NCBI RefSeq assembly: GCF_034702125.1
Contig: NC_085867.1
Span: 43,893,983-43,957,982, forward strand
DNA: 64,000 nucleotides
Origin: Engraulis encrasicolus
Lineage: Eukaryota; Chordata; Actinopteri; Clupeiformes; Engraulidae
Direction of reading: 5' to 3'
Of the stretch, positions 11,899 through 24,891 are shown in pieces. Under the pieces are notes generated by a model, which was given only the letters and a program-made list of their open reading frames with translations, searched no databases and had not been told where the DNA came from. Position 1 is the first letter of the stretch. Every line of letters begins with the position of its first letter. The position numbers were made by a program, and so were the translations under genes.

Positions 11899-12830
11899 GC
11901 CACACGCATGTGGTACTCTTTAGGCTCGCTCACTGTATTTCCATTGTCCCACCAAAGGAATCGCATGTAATCACGGTCCTCTGGGCTGACGTGAAAACGA
12001 TGAAACATTTTTTCCACATCGCAGTTGATTGCGATCTTGTATTGTCGAAATCTGCACAGGACTCCAGTTAGAGTGTTCGTTAAGTCTGGGCCTGTGAGCA
12101 GATGGTCGTTCAGGGAAGTGCCTTCAAATTTGGCGGAGCAGTCAAATACGACCCTAATTTTTTCAGGCTTCCTGGGATGATACACCCCGTGGTGCGGAAT
12201 GTACCATGTGTTGCCTTCTTTGGGATCCGCACTTGCTTCTTCTGCATCCCCATCTTTAAACACACCGTCCATGAACTTGAGGTAATCCTCTTTGTACTTA
12301 GGATTCTTCTCCATTTTTCTTTTTAAATGTTTCAGGCGCACTGTAGCAAGCTGCTTATTGTTTGGCAACTGAGGACGTGCCCTAAATGGTAGTGGCATCT
12401 CCAGATGTCCTACTTCATTGTGCCTGACCTTGTCATTCAACATGTGCAGAAATTGAATGTCTTCCTGTGATATTGTCTTTTCTTTTGAGTTTGTGTCAAG
12501 AAAGTCAGTCTCCAATGCTTTAATCACTGAGGCGGGTGTGATGGGCGGAAGCTCCTTCACGGAGACACGATGGCAGAATCTGGTCTCGTTGCTGGTGCTA
12601 CAACAAGGCACAGTAGCTCCAACTATACTCCAGCCTAACGCCGTCTTGACTGCAAAGGGTTCATGTTCTTCTCCAGATACCACTTCCTGTGGTTTCAGAG
12701 CCCTTGCACAGTCATAGCCAATCAGGAGTCCGACTGGACAGTTCTGCAAGCTTGGCATCTCTTCAGCCACGCTGTGAAGGTGAGCCCACCTCTTTGCTGT
12801 TTCTCTTGTTGGAATACTATTTTTCTCCAA
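11895..12830 (-). pseudogene. pol: BEL/Pao pol, first part: connector and N-terminal RT
   Basis: 311 codons with CPVGLLIGYDCARAL, VRHNEVGHLEMPLPF, WYIPHHGVYHPRKPEKIRVV and INCDVEKMFHRFHV, the RT fingers and first palm aspartate of BEL/Pao pol. It ends prematurely after KEYHMRV, where the sequence jumps into the downstream frame. At its upstream end the frame stays open for a few codons and then meets the hAT insertion at 12847, so the apparent ATG is internal. Confidence 0.9.
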
Positions 12831-12846
12831 CGGAATGTATTCCTGG

Positions 12847-14114
12847 CAGAGGTTGCGCTAGACTTTTTCATAGTCCGTCATTTTGACGGACAGGGTTGAA
12901 AAAAATCCGTCATCGCCATTTTTTTTAATTCGTCATCCCCTTTCTCAATGTGGGGGGTCGCGACCCCGCACCGGGAACAACACAATTGCGGCCAATTGAC
13001 ACGAAACCGCTGTGAATACACCCCCTTTCACTCGACATTCATTCTCCAACTTTGAGGATGGAGTCAATTTTGCTGTCCACTTTCTCTCTCTGCCCCCCTC
13101 GTTGCACTAAAGCTGCAGATATCTCATGACGCGCGTCTGATTCAATGTTCAGCGCTATGGTCACCACAAGCACTTTTTAAAAAGACGCGAGCAGGGCTTT
13201 ATCCCACAGCTGTCAATCACTCGTTTTGCTCTGATTAATACACCGATTGTAATACAAAGGGTTAACATGCACGATGGAAAGGAAAAATGTCTTGAAGCAG
13301 AATTCTAGCCCAGACAGTCGACAAAGGCATTGAATCCTACAACAGGAAGACGACCAGATTTCGCAAAACTTTGTTTGAAAAATATCAGCGACGGTAAAGG
13401 GAGCCTCACTATACGTAGTCCCATCGGCTTATATGCTGGCTCTGGGAGCGCGGTAAAGTTGTCTGAATAAAAAATATATCGCCTATTAATGGGTGAACCA
13501 GCTATCGAAATGAGAGAAGGCTAGCCGTTTAGGCTCTTGAATATCGTTTTTATTAGTTAATGTCCTGAAGCCGTTTTAGACCTGCGTTGCCTTTGAGTGA
13601 AGGTTCTGGCTAGCTTCGCATATTCGTTTATGTTTCAAGTGAGGAGTTATGAGCTATGAAGGGCGATAGAGGGACAACTTCGTCATTGGCAGAAAATCAG
13701 ATAGTCAGTAAATGTAGTAGGCCTAGGTCTACACATAGGTCTGAATCTTAAAGTCGAAGTCACACGTGTATGGTGTCAACGTCTTAGTTATTTTAATTCA
13801 TTTTTGGAACAAGTGGAGAGGCGCGCACTCTGCTTCAGCCAGCCGCACAGCCCAACTGCGGAGCATGGTATGACATGCAGGGAGAGAGGGAGAAAGGCAA
13901 AGAGTAGCATGAAATTATCTGCGCTGATGACTATGCCTAATTGAAATGCATATTTGCTCTACTCGATAGAGGCACAGGCCTACTTAAACTTATGATTTAT
14001 TTCACCCTGATATGAATATTGATCCGTCAAAATGACGGACAGGCTTCAGAATTTTCAATCTTCCTAAAAAAAAATCTGGCAATGACGGACAATTGTCGGT
14101 TAACGCGACCTCAG
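12847..14114. mobile_element. Non-autonomous hAT element inserted in BEL pol (1268 bp)
   Basis: Termini CAGAGGTTGCG and (inverted) CTGAGGTCGCG, with a perfect 8-bp target duplication ATTCCTGG at 12839-12846 and 14115-14122. Near each end is a palindrome: TCCGTCATTTTGACGGA at 12874-12890 and TCCGTCAAAATGACGGA at 14023-14039, with further GACGGA words around them, probably subterminal binding sites. No transposase ORF. It separates the protease from the rest of pol. Confidence 0.88.
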
Positions 14115-14521
14115 ATTCCTGGGTGTACGTTGGTGGTAACTCAATGCTCTCTTGTGAGTGATATCCTCTCACTCTCAGTCCAACAGATCTGTGGCAATTC
14201 ACAATGGAACTCTTGTCAGTCATTGTCGACAGTTTCAATTTCACAGGTTCTGTGTGAGCTTGAATTTTTTGGCAGACATCCTGGTCTATGAATGTACTGC
14301 TGCTTTGTGTGTCCAATAATGCATAGACTAAGAGTTCTGGGCTGTTCTTTGCCGCACTGGAAAGCCAAACTGGGACAATCATGGAAGTAAAATCACAGCT
14401 GTCCCTTTTCACATTGCAAAAGTTTGTGGCAGATCTTTGATCTTGTGGTGGCACTTCTGTCTTCTCACGTTGAGGAAGGTCCTTGTGGAGTGGAGTTGGG
14501 TGATTCCGCTTACAAATGTTA
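14115..14521 (-). pseudogene. BEL/Pao gag zinc knuckle and aspartic protease remnant
   Basis: The minus strand first gives a gag-type knuckle, CNICKRNHPTPLH, near 14516. In the same frame it continues to the protease VPVWLSS ... LLVYALLDTQSSSTFI, with the DTQ variant of the DTG active-site triplet. The frame is cut by the hAT element at 14114. Directly upstream of the knuckle is an in-frame TGA, and only about 320 bp separate it from the 5' LTR, so nearly all of gag is missing. Confidence 0.85.
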
Positions 14522-14841
14522 CAAGTGGCTCTCTTTCAGCAGCCGTCGTTCCCTCTCGCGGGTCGCCGAGCTGTCCTTCCATCGATGGTCTCGCGCTCAC
14601 CATGCGAAGTCTTCCTCCATCGGCCGCGGTTTCCCCTCCATCCATCGAAGGCTGCGCCTCGAAGCTTCAGCAGGAGCACGCGGTCGTCGGGTGGATGCTG
14701 CGTTTCACTCGGTCGAGACACCTTTCCCTCCTCGACGCAATCTTCACTTTATCCAGACGGTTTCACTGGCCTGGAACTTCACGTCTTTCTCTCCCCTCGA
14801 AGGATGTTCTTCACTCCCCTCGGAGAACACGTTTTTCACTG

Positions 14842-15514
14842 TAGCTGCCCCTAACGCTCTTCTTCTAGTCAGAATTAAGCCACGCATCGACTGATGCTCG
14901 ATGAGAGTGATGTTTTATTTTCTTCAAGCAGGGATCATTTCAAACACCAAAGCACCAAAGCACCGAAGCACCAAAGCACCAAGACACCGTGAAAAACTGA
15001 AATGAAATAAAATACAGTCTTAGCATCGTCATCTTCACAACCAAACAAATGAATATCTTTGGCCAATATCTTTCTCAGTCCGTCATTGTCCATGTGGCCT
15101 TCATGAAACTTACATATGCAATCTTACAGAATATTTAAACATGAAACAAACACAAAATACACAGAAAATGCAGTAAACATACCGTGTGCGCCTTCTGACC
15201 GGAAAATTAGGAGCTGCTAAAGGGCTTTACGGACAACTGTTGCACACGTCTTGCTCCATGAGCATGGCAGGCCCGAAAAGACTGAGCATGCGCCTTCCCA
15301 ATTACTTATTAAATTAGTCACATGACCACCTGTGCACGTCATCACGTCACCATTTCACATCAAAATTATTAATTCACATTTGTACACAATTATTCATGAA
15401 ATATAGAAAGAAAAAGAATAAACAAATATATTAAACCAAAAATATTGCAAGAAAATAATATACAAAAATATATAAATGCAGCAATACATTGGTACACCTT
15501 TTCAGCGCCAGCTA
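14842..15514 (-). repeat. 5' LTR of the BEL/Pao element
   Basis: 673 bp, same length and termini as the LTR at 8420. The internal side is followed on the minus strand by CAGTGAAAAACG, where the primer-binding site should lie; I could not match it to a tRNA. Confidence 0.95.
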
Positions 15515-16026
<512 letters not shown>

Positions 16027-16029
<3 letters not shown>

Positions 16030-16730
16030 GAATTCCCTTTTGTTCCTATTTGGGAAAATTGTAGCAAACATGATCAGCCGCATCATTTATGCATTAAGGT
16101 ACACCGACTGTATCCACTGTAAATCCGAGTTACTGTATCAAGCCTGAAGAATGACCAATGCCATCACTACTCAACACATGGCGGGACTTCCCTGCTGAAT
16201 ATCGGCTCATTTTTTATTAGATTACTGTACTCCTCCTGAGATAATCAGTGTTGTATTGTCCACCATGTGGAACATTTTGCAGACAATCTTATCACATCCT
16301 GCCCAGACGTACTGTGCATGGATGCATGCCGGTGTGGATTTTGATAACCAGCGCACATGTACAGAGTGAAAAATGCAACACTTAGACGGAGTACACAGAC
16401 AGTCTGGACTATGTTAAATCAACTCTAAGTGTTGACTTGGCACTGCATCTTTCTTACAGTGCTGCAGACTTATAAGAGTATACACATATACACAGTTGAA
16501 TAAAAAACACCAGCAGCAACAAAGGAACCCATTACCCAATTACCCTAGCCAGACAGCCAAAACGTTCTTCATCAAAGTCGAAAGTCATTGTGTTTCAGCA
16601 ATATTAAAAAAAAAAACTATCAGGATGGATGAAGGTAAAAGTGAACCTGCTGTCATCACGGAGTACATCTCGACAGTCTTTCTGCTCGAACAAACACTAC
16701 ACACTGGCACATCTTATTTATTTATCCACC
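16027..16730. other. Intergenic stretch with no supported gene
   Basis: Mixed sequence without recognisable coding frames, repeat borders or RNA genes. Confidence 0.5.
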
Positions 16731-16909
16731 CAGGGCCGCAGACGGGGGGGAGCAAAAGGGTATGCTGTCCTGGGTCCAGGGAGAGAGGGGGGCCTTTCAG
16801 GGGTTTAGGGGTATTTAGAGGGGGGCCCTTTCAGGGGTTTAGGGGTATTCAGAGGGGGCCCTTTCAGATTATTTTGTCCTGGGCCCAGTCAAGGCTGTCA
16901 GTGGCCCTG
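16731..16909. mobile_element. hAT-type MITE of the CAGGGCC family
   Basis: Termini CAGGGCCGCAGACG and (inverted) CAGGGCCACTGACAGCC. Contains a roughly 45-bp internal duplication around CCCTTTCAGGGGTTTAGGGG. Flanking octamers do not match, so the copy is old or rearranged. Related to 20664-20823 and 21862-22015. Confidence 0.6.
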
Positions 16910-16916
16910 TATTAAG

Positions 16917-16993
16917 CCACCACCACCACCACCCAACACCATGCACCACCACCACCTCCTCCTCCTCCTCCTCCTCCTCCTCCTCCTCCTTCG
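16917..16993. repeat. (CCA)n and (CTC)n trinucleotide repeats
   Basis: CCACCA units followed by about 14 CTC units. Purine/pyrimidine asymmetric. Confidence 0.9.
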
Positions 16994-17783
16994 CCTCCCT
17001 CTAAATCATGTGATTCAACCCGCCCTGGGATGTTTTTGACCTCCAAGGGCGTAGCCCATCTTTATATACTACTTCTTCCCAAACAAGAAATCACAGACGA
17101 GATTTGGAGCCCTCCCAAAGCCCCCTCCCCTACACCCGACTAACCCCCCCTCATCTCAACCCTAAACCCCCCGACCCACCCCACCAGCCGAGAGCAATTT
17201 TTGAAGGGAAGGAAGGAGCTCATGAGTTTGCATAGAAACACAAGCTAAGTGGGGATGGGTGATGCCTTAGAATTTGAGGGGAAGCTGAGAGGAAGAGGAA
17301 ATAGGAGAGGAGAGAGGAGAGAGGAGGGGGCCAGGAAAACCTGGTATATATATCAATCCCAATCAGACATGTGTGAATGATCAGAATTTTGGAGGGGAAG
17401 AGAGTACGACACTTCACTGAAGTAGGAAGGAAGGGAAACCAGTAAATATCCTTCTTACTGACCAGACAGACATGTTCAAATAATCAGAATTGATGTTTTT
17501 GCTGCCGTGATGATTCACCAAATATTTACTCTTGCCATGCTTGCCCGCACAATAGTTTAAGAGCTCACTTCGTATGAGGTGCAGTGTGAAAGGAAAAAAA
17601 AAGAGGATCAAAACAATAACCAAAAGGCATGTTGTCTAGCGCCGAGAAAAAGAAGGGTATGGATTTTGTGGGCTGGGGGTGTTGAAACTAATCTATCAAG
17701 ACGCTTAAATAAACCCACAGCCCTAAGCATGATTGATGTCGCTATGTGCACATGAAAAGAAGACATGTAGAAGAACATCTTCT

Positions 17784-19267
17784 CAAGGCCGGTTCTGGCT
17801 TATTTGGCGCCCTAGGCGAGTTTGAGTTCTGGCGCCCCCCCCCCCTGAAAAAAAACCCCTCTTTTTTATACCTTACAGAACACAAGAGTAATACCGGTAG
17901 TAAGCTTAACTAAATAGCATCAAGAACAATAACTGTTTTGCATCAAATGGATTTCTGGTTCTTTTGGACAGCCGACCAACACATCAGATTGAGTCGCATG
18001 AAAGTACCTTCACTGTGTGGTGTCTTGGATGTAGGCCTAATGGTGGCGGTGCCCCCAACCCCAGATGAGAGGGAGGTTATCAATGTGTTTGAATTGTAAA
18101 ATGGAATTGAAATGCCAGGAGAGTGATACAGTACATTTGCATGTAAAATGCATGTGTAGACAATAGGCCTACCAAGGAGGTCTGCATTGATAGCCTATCT
18201 ACACTACCTACAGCATCACAAAGCATGGCAGCATAACAATTTTAATAAGATACACATTTGTGCTGTCTATGTCTTCATTTCTGGACTGGAAATAGTGGTG
18301 CATTTGTGAGTAGGAGAATGAGAAGGGGGCTATATGTGTTTGAACTGGAGGGACAGGGTGAGAGAAAGGGAGAAGAGCTGTCACGCTTTTGAATTTCATA
18401 ATATACAAAATATAGTAAATAGCCTCACTTGTCTGCAATACTACATCACTCAGCATGAAAACATGCTGTGCATGGTTCTGTTACATGATTAATGAAGGCC
18501 TATGTCATTTTGGTCTGGAAACAATGTTTTTGTAAGCTTACAACAAGCAGGTAATTCATTCAAGTGGATGGAAGGAGATATGGCAGCTAAAATTGTTTTA
18601 AACATGGCACCAGTCTTACTTTACATTGCTTGTCAACCTAAGCAAGTATTATGATGTCAGGTGGGTGTTAGTGAGTAGGCTACTAACAGCTACTTTACTG
18701 GATTTCATTGCTTGGCATACTTGGCTAATGTTAGCATGCTAACTAGCGATTTCTCAGATCCAAAGCAAAGCTCTTTTTCCCTCTAATTCCAAACAGTAGC
18801 CTCATAACTATTAGGCTTTCCATTATCACAAACGGTTGCTGATTAAATCACATAGTTCCAAAACACCCTCTGCAACTCCTGCATCATGCAATGACTGGTT
18901 TAATGAGAACATAACAATTCTCCACCCAGCAGAGCAACACTGCTGTTGGCGCTTGCCCTCTCTGTCTCTCGAGTGAGTCTCCAAAATTCAAAACATATCG
19001 CACGCTGTCACTCGTCCCGCCCCCTTTCTCAGGACTGTCTGTTTATTGGTTCACAGACTTCCCAGAGACAGTTGAAAGCGATATTACTATTGGCTGAGGG
19101 GCGTTTTGCCGTGAGGAGCGCTTTCGCCACGCTTTGTTGATTGCGACTTCATTAAAAAAAACCTCCATATCGCAAAATTACGCATCGGAGAGCGCCATTT
19201 CGGCGCTCCTTCTTCACATTGCGCTCTAGGCGACCGCCTAGCCGGCCTATGCTTAAAACCGGCCCTG
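17784..19267. mobile_element. Non-autonomous hAT element, 1484 bp
   Basis: Left terminus CAAGGCCGGTTCTGG and right terminus (inverted) CAGGGCCGGTTTTAAGC, flanked by a perfect 8-bp duplication CATCTTCT (17776-17783, 19268-19275). Subterminal GGCGCCCTAGGCGA is mirrored by CTAGGCGACCGCCTAG near the right end. The interior has only short frames, none resembling a transposase. Confidence 0.85.
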
Positions 19268-19444
19268 CATCTTCTCCAGAGATATACAACTCGTCTTGTC
19301 TTTTCCATTCATCTCTCCACTCATCTGTAAACAAATAAATAAATAAATAAAAACTGAGCACTGGTCATTGCTTTTTTGCTTCTGGTGACCACAAGGACAG
19401 CCTTTATCCAGTGGAGCGTAAACGCCCGTCACTATCTAACACAG

Positions 19445-19494
19445 AGGGGGGTGAGGTGGTGGTGGTGGTGGTGGTGGGGGGTGGTTCAGGGTTA

Positions 19495-19574
<80 letters not shown>

Positions 19575-19680
19575 ATGCGTATGTGTGTGCATGCATGCAT
19601 GCGTGTGCGTGTGTGTGTCTGCATGTGTGTATGTGTACGTGCGTGCATGCGAGCGCGTGCATGCGTGTGTGTGTTTGTGA
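19445..19680. repeat. GGT/GT microsatellite region
   Basis: (GGT)n near 19456-19476, (GT)n at 19497-19573, then interrupted GT/GC/GCAT words to 19680. Confidence 0.9.
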
Positions 19681-19859
19681 GCACTGGCGTTGGCGGCGGG
19701 GTAATGCCAGGACTAAGCATGCAGACTGTTCTCTCTCTCTGGACCGATGGTTGGGCTCCGTGCTTTGCTTTGCTCCTGTGTTTATTTAACCCGTCATCTG
19801 GAACGTACACAAACACAAAGATGCATTCGTCTGCTGTGGTGGCGACTAGGCCGTGGTGG

Positions 19860-19960
19860 AGTGGGAGTTGAGGACGGTGATGGTGGATGTTAGATATGGA
19901 GGGTGGAGGGTGGTGGAGGATGGAGGATGGTGGCTGTGTGGAGAATGGACGGTGGTTGTG
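19860..19960. repeat. GGATGGTGG-type minisatellite
   Basis: Irregular repeats of GGATGG, GGTGG and GGAGG. Confidence 0.6.
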
Positions 19961-20040
19961 CTGTGGTTGTTGTGACCACAGCACCACTGTGTGGACACCG
20001 GTGGAAGTCTGCTGCCCACTATGCGTAAGAGCCAGCATTT

Positions 20041-20042
<2 letters not shown>

Positions 20043-20130
<88 letters not shown>
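20043..20130. repeat. (GT)n microsatellite
   Basis: About 44 units, then degenerate GT/GGAT words to 20180. Confidence 0.95.
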
Positions 20131-20135
<5 letters not shown>

Positions 20136-20241
20136 TGTGTGGGTGTTTGTGTGGATGTGGATGTGAGTTTGTGAGAGTGCACTTTGTTGTCGGACATACA
20201 AATGCATATATGCATGTCTGTCTGTATGTGCATGTGTGTTT

Positions 20242-20255
<14 letters not shown>

Positions 20256-20315
<60 letters not shown>

Positions 20316-20338
20316 GGGGGGGGGGGGGGGGGGGGGGG
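20256..20338 (+). repeat. Poly(G) tract, 83 nt with one T
   Basis: 59 consecutive G (20256-20314), T at 20315, 23 more G. It sits directly 3' of a GT tract. Able in principle to form stacked G-quadruplexes; the length may be imprecise because homopolymers are hard to sequence. Confidence 0.9.
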
Positions 20339-20370
20339 AGCTGTGTGCATGAGTGCACATTTATTGTGGT

Positions 20371-20437
<67 letters not shown>
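20371..20437. repeat. (GT)n microsatellite with GTGC extension
   Basis: About 33 GT units, then GTGC/CGTG words to about 20485. Confidence 0.95.
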
Positions 20438-20440
<3 letters not shown>

Positions 20441-20663
20441 CGTGCGTGCCTGCGTGTGTGCGTGCGCGTGTGTACGCGTGTTCGCCGCTGCCTCTGTGTA
20501 GGCCTATCTGTCTGTATGAGTGCAGGGTTTGCTAAGCTTGATCCTTCCCGAGAGGCAAAGTCTGGCCGCAATACTGTACTCTGTACTGTGTCCACATAAC
20601 ATGCTCAATTCTCTCTTGCCAAAGGAGGCTGGGGCTGAAGCTCCTTAGAGTGGGTATCCTGCA

Positions 20664-20823
20664 CAGGGGAGCCGACACGAGGCGGGACAAAGGGGTCTGT
20701 TGTACCGGGCCCAGGCAAAGGCGGGGGGCCCAGAATTAGTACCTCATTGCATTGTATGTATTGATGGGAGGGCCCTTTCTTACGATTTTGTCCCGGGCCT
20801 GGTCAAAGCTCTCAGCGGCCCTG
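20664..20823. mobile_element. hAT-type MITE, 160 bp
   Basis: Starts CAGGGGAGCCGACACG, ends (inverted) CAGGGCCGCTGAGAGC. Flanks ATCCTGCA and ATCCTACA are an 8-bp duplication with one change. Confidence 0.75.
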
Positions 20824-21416
20824 ATCCTACATAGCACAGAAGGGGGCATCTGTCCTCACATGGCCCCCTACCACGCACTGGCTGCCTGGGGAGCCCATGA
20901 TAATATGCCCTCAAGGGTTCAAGCAGGAAAATACATCTGCATAGAAAAATACATATAAATGATGGTGAGGTAAAAAAAAAAACAGTAGTAGTTTTTAAGA
21001 AACACTGTACAACCTTTTTGAAGTTGAGATTCTGAGGTGAACAAAAGAAGATGTTCTTTAGTTTAGCAAATGTGGTGTTAACCATTCACAGATGTGTGAT
21101 GAATGTTCATGAATATTTACTTGCAAGTATCTTTGTGCACAGCAGCAGGTGAACAAAAAGGCCAAGGGTTTTTTTGAAAGAGAATCAAGAATCAGAGCAA
21201 GGTCGAGATGTCATCTCCTGCTGCCAGAGTAAATGAGCTGAAGAAAACAACATGCAACAAGAGAGAATTCAAAGGAACTTGATCATGAATATTTGCCACA
21301 GAATTCTTCTTGTCTTTATTTTGCACGTCTTCTCGTGAACGGTAGCCCAATCATAATATTCATTCGCCATCTTGAATTACCAAACAAGAGGCAAATGCCA
21401 TTCCATGTTTGTTTTT

Positions 21417-21605
21417 TTGTTGTTGTTTTAAAATATATTTTTAGGGGCTTTTATTTGATAGGACAGTCTGAGATGGTGACAGGAAGCGAGTGGGACAGAG
21501 AGACGGGGTGGGATGGGGAAATGACCCTGGCCGGACTAGAACCGGGGTCCCCTTGGGCATGCAAGCCCAAATGTGGGGGGCTTAGCGCGCTGCGCCACAG
21601 CACCC
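21417..21605 (-). repeat. tRNA-derived SINE, head type 1, minus strand
   Basis: The minus strand starts GGGGGTGCTGTGGCGCAGCG and has the B box GGTTCTAGTCC, then the shared tail (CGCTTCCTGTCACCATCTCA). A 19-bp direct duplication starting CCATTCCATG lies at 21398-21416 and 21606-21624, the mark of target-primed insertion. Confidence 0.85.
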
Positions 21606-21861
21606 CCATTCCATGTTTGTTTTTCATGCTGGATGAAAAGTGTCTACGCCAGCAATCACTTCTCTAGCACGTGTAAGGGAACAACATTAATGAATACTTT
21701 TGTTGATATCTGGAATATCTGAATCATTTTCTTAATAACCTTCTTAATGTCTGTAAAAGAATGTGAAATATACAGTTATCTAATGAAGCAATGTAATCAT
21801 CAGTGATGCATAAAGAAATGGTCTGGAGGAGTAGAGTAGTAGTGAAGTGGATAGGCCTACT

Positions 21862-22015
21862 CAGGTTTGACAGCTTTGGCTGGGCCCAGGACAAAGTCAT
21901 CTGAATGGGCCCCCTTCACCCAATACATTCAATGTAATAAGGACCCAATTATGGGCCCCCTATCTCCCAGGGCCCGGGACAACTGACCCCTTTGTCCCCC
22001 TTGTCGGCATCCCTG
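21862..22015. mobile_element. hAT-type MITE, 154 bp
   Basis: Same family as 20664-20823, in inverse orientation. Perfect duplication GGCCTACT at 21854-21861 and 22016-22023. Left end CAGGTTTGACAGC, right end (inverted) CAGGGATGCCGACA. Confidence 0.82.
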
Positions 22016-22023
22016 GGCCTACT

Positions 22024-22740
22024 GTATATCAAGAAAGTGACTTGAGTAGAAGTAGAAGTGCTCTTTTAATACCATACGGAAGTACTAAATTATTCAAAAT
22101 GTCTTGTACTCAATTATTGCAAGTGGATGTGCTTTAACAACACTTCTCAAGTAGGCCTACCTAAAGTACAAGTACAAGTAAGTGATTAAGAATCTGATCC
22201 TCAAGTACTGAAAGTACAAGACTGGAAATAATTAAAGTTCTGAAAATAAAATAGGCTACAAGTAAAAATGTTCCCGCTGTGTACGCTACGGCCAATTGTA
22301 CATGTTATAATTGAATAGCCCAGAGGCATCCTTCTCATGAAGGCAAAGGGCTTAACCGGTTAACCACTGCCTCCAGGTCAACTGATTCAGGCTTTACTTT
22401 TCATACTTACTTCAGTACATTAAAAAAAAGATATTGCCCACTTCTCTTGCAGCGCAGCATCCTGCTGCTTTCAAGGTTGTTGCCTTCATTCTGTAAGGTG
22501 TTCAACATGCTAATACCTTTTTATAAATAGGAGACTTTTCCCTTCAAATGCACTCCTCAGTTCATTTGAATGTGGGCAGCAGTTTCCTCGCAAAATATAA
22601 GCCTTATAAAAGTCTTGTGTCAGGTTTTGCAACAAATGAACGTTTACTAATAACATTTATTATTTCTTGACATGTTTTTCCTATCCTCTTTCTTCCTGAC
22701 TCTGTCTCTCTTTCTGCCTCACTGTTGCTCACATGCACGC
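22024..22740. other. Intergenic stretch with no supported gene
   Basis: Includes an AAGTA/ACAAGTA-rich part (22070-22260) resembling the AAGTC-type repeat at 45772, without defined ends. No coding signal. Confidence 0.45.
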
Positions 22741-22754
22741 ATACACACTGCACA

Positions 22755-22764
22755 CACCCACACA

Positions 22765-22804
<40 letters not shown>

Positions 22805-22805
22805 T

Positions 22806-22878
<73 letters not shown>
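22755..22878. repeat. (ACGC)n(AC)n microsatellite
   Basis: About 12 ACGC units followed by about 36 AC units. Confidence 0.95.
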
Positions 22879-22879
<1 letters not shown>

Positions 22880-22881
<2 letters not shown>

Positions 22882-23551
22882 GTGCTCCCCTGTCGTTCAC
22901 TCCCCTATCTTTTGTTTTCAACCTTGGGGGAACTATAAGAATATTAATGGCTTCTTTTCAACGGGGTAATCACAGTCCCCTCAATCATCATTAACATCAA
23001 ATTAGTCTTCGTCCTGATAAGACCACGGGGGAACTTAAACTGCATGAAGGGGTAAAAGCAAACATGAAATAATTATCAATCATTTTTGCATCATTCTCAT
23101 TCTCATCATTCAAAGGCCTCATGTACAAAAAAGTATTCTTAATGTCCAACAGTCCTGGTTTATATGTGACTACATGTGTGTCATAATAATTAAATTGTGG
23201 TCTGTTAATGTTAAGTTATAATAACCCATTAGTAATGATGTTGTTGTACCACATTCAATGATGGCCAATATGTTCATAGATGGTATTCTCATTTGTAATA
23301 CCATTGTTAGCTTGTCTGGTAACGTTGGGACTGACTGACCTGAGGGGGTTGGGCCACGCATTGCAATCACCCGGTCTGTCTGTTGGCCTGTCTGTGTGTT
23401 TGTCCACCTGCAGTGTTTTGAAGTCAAGTGAAGTGTACTCTATAGTCAATAATACTGTATATGTAACAAGGTTAGCACAGAAGTTTGAAATTGCTTTTGA
23501 CCAGTCTCCAATGTGCAGTTAAACTAAACATAAACAGTAGATAAGACATTG
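22880..23551. other. Intergenic stretch with no supported gene
   Basis: AT-rich DNA with short frames only; no repeat borders recognised. Confidence 0.45.
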
Positions 23552-23790
23552 GTCAAGTCAAGTTTGTTTTATTGTCAATTTCTTTACATGCACTGGTCAT
23601 ACAAAGAATTTGAAATTACGTTTCTTGCTTTCCCATGCAGACTAATCTAGGTAAGGAGGACATAGACAGTATAGACATAGACAGTACTCATACATGGACA
23701 TAAGATAGTATGGACATAGACAGTGCTCATACAGACATTTAAAGTGCAAGACTGGACAACAGAAGACTTGTAGAGAACATACATTAAGAG
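23552..23790 (-). repeat. L2-type LINE 3' fragment and degenerate ACATAGACAGT repeat
   Basis: The minus strand ends in AATTGACAATAAAACAAACT then TGACTTGACC, typical of L2/CR1 3' termini. Next to it are irregular copies of GGACATAGACAGTA. Confidence 0.5.
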
Positions 23791-23827
23791 GAGGTATTTA
23801 ACCACACACACACAACATTGATAATAA

Positions 23828-24780
<953 letters not shown>

Positions 24781-24891
24781 GCCCCCCAATGGCAACTAAG
24801 CATCGCCCCCCCCCCCCCCCCTTTTGACGCTACCCATAGGGCTCTCCAATACCCCCTGGGGGGCTTTAGAATCACCAATGAGAAACACTAA

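Larger units (their letters stand above)
8420..15514 (-). mobile_element. BEL/Pao LTR retrotransposon, gag-depleted and interrupted
   Basis: Two 673-bp LTRs enclose minus-strand protease, RT, RNase H and integrase sequence in BEL/Pao order. The 7-bp duplication CTACATG flanks it (8413-8419, 15515-15521); a 5-bp CTACA reading is also possible because the ends overlap. The empty paralogous site at 24374-24380 carries a single copy. About 5.83 kb remains once the 1268-bp hAT insertion is discounted. Gag is nearly absent, and pol has a deletion with frameshift at 11895, so this copy could move only in trans. Confidence 0.95.

Noticed and set aside
14424..14894. Plus-strand frames of 112-156 codons over the BEL 5' leader
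   Set aside because: No family match, and they overlap the gag/protease remnant and LTR of the element on the other strand.
17784..19267. Short frame at 18946-19140 as a gene inside the hAT element
   Set aside because: 64 codons, no motif, no context; treated as chance.
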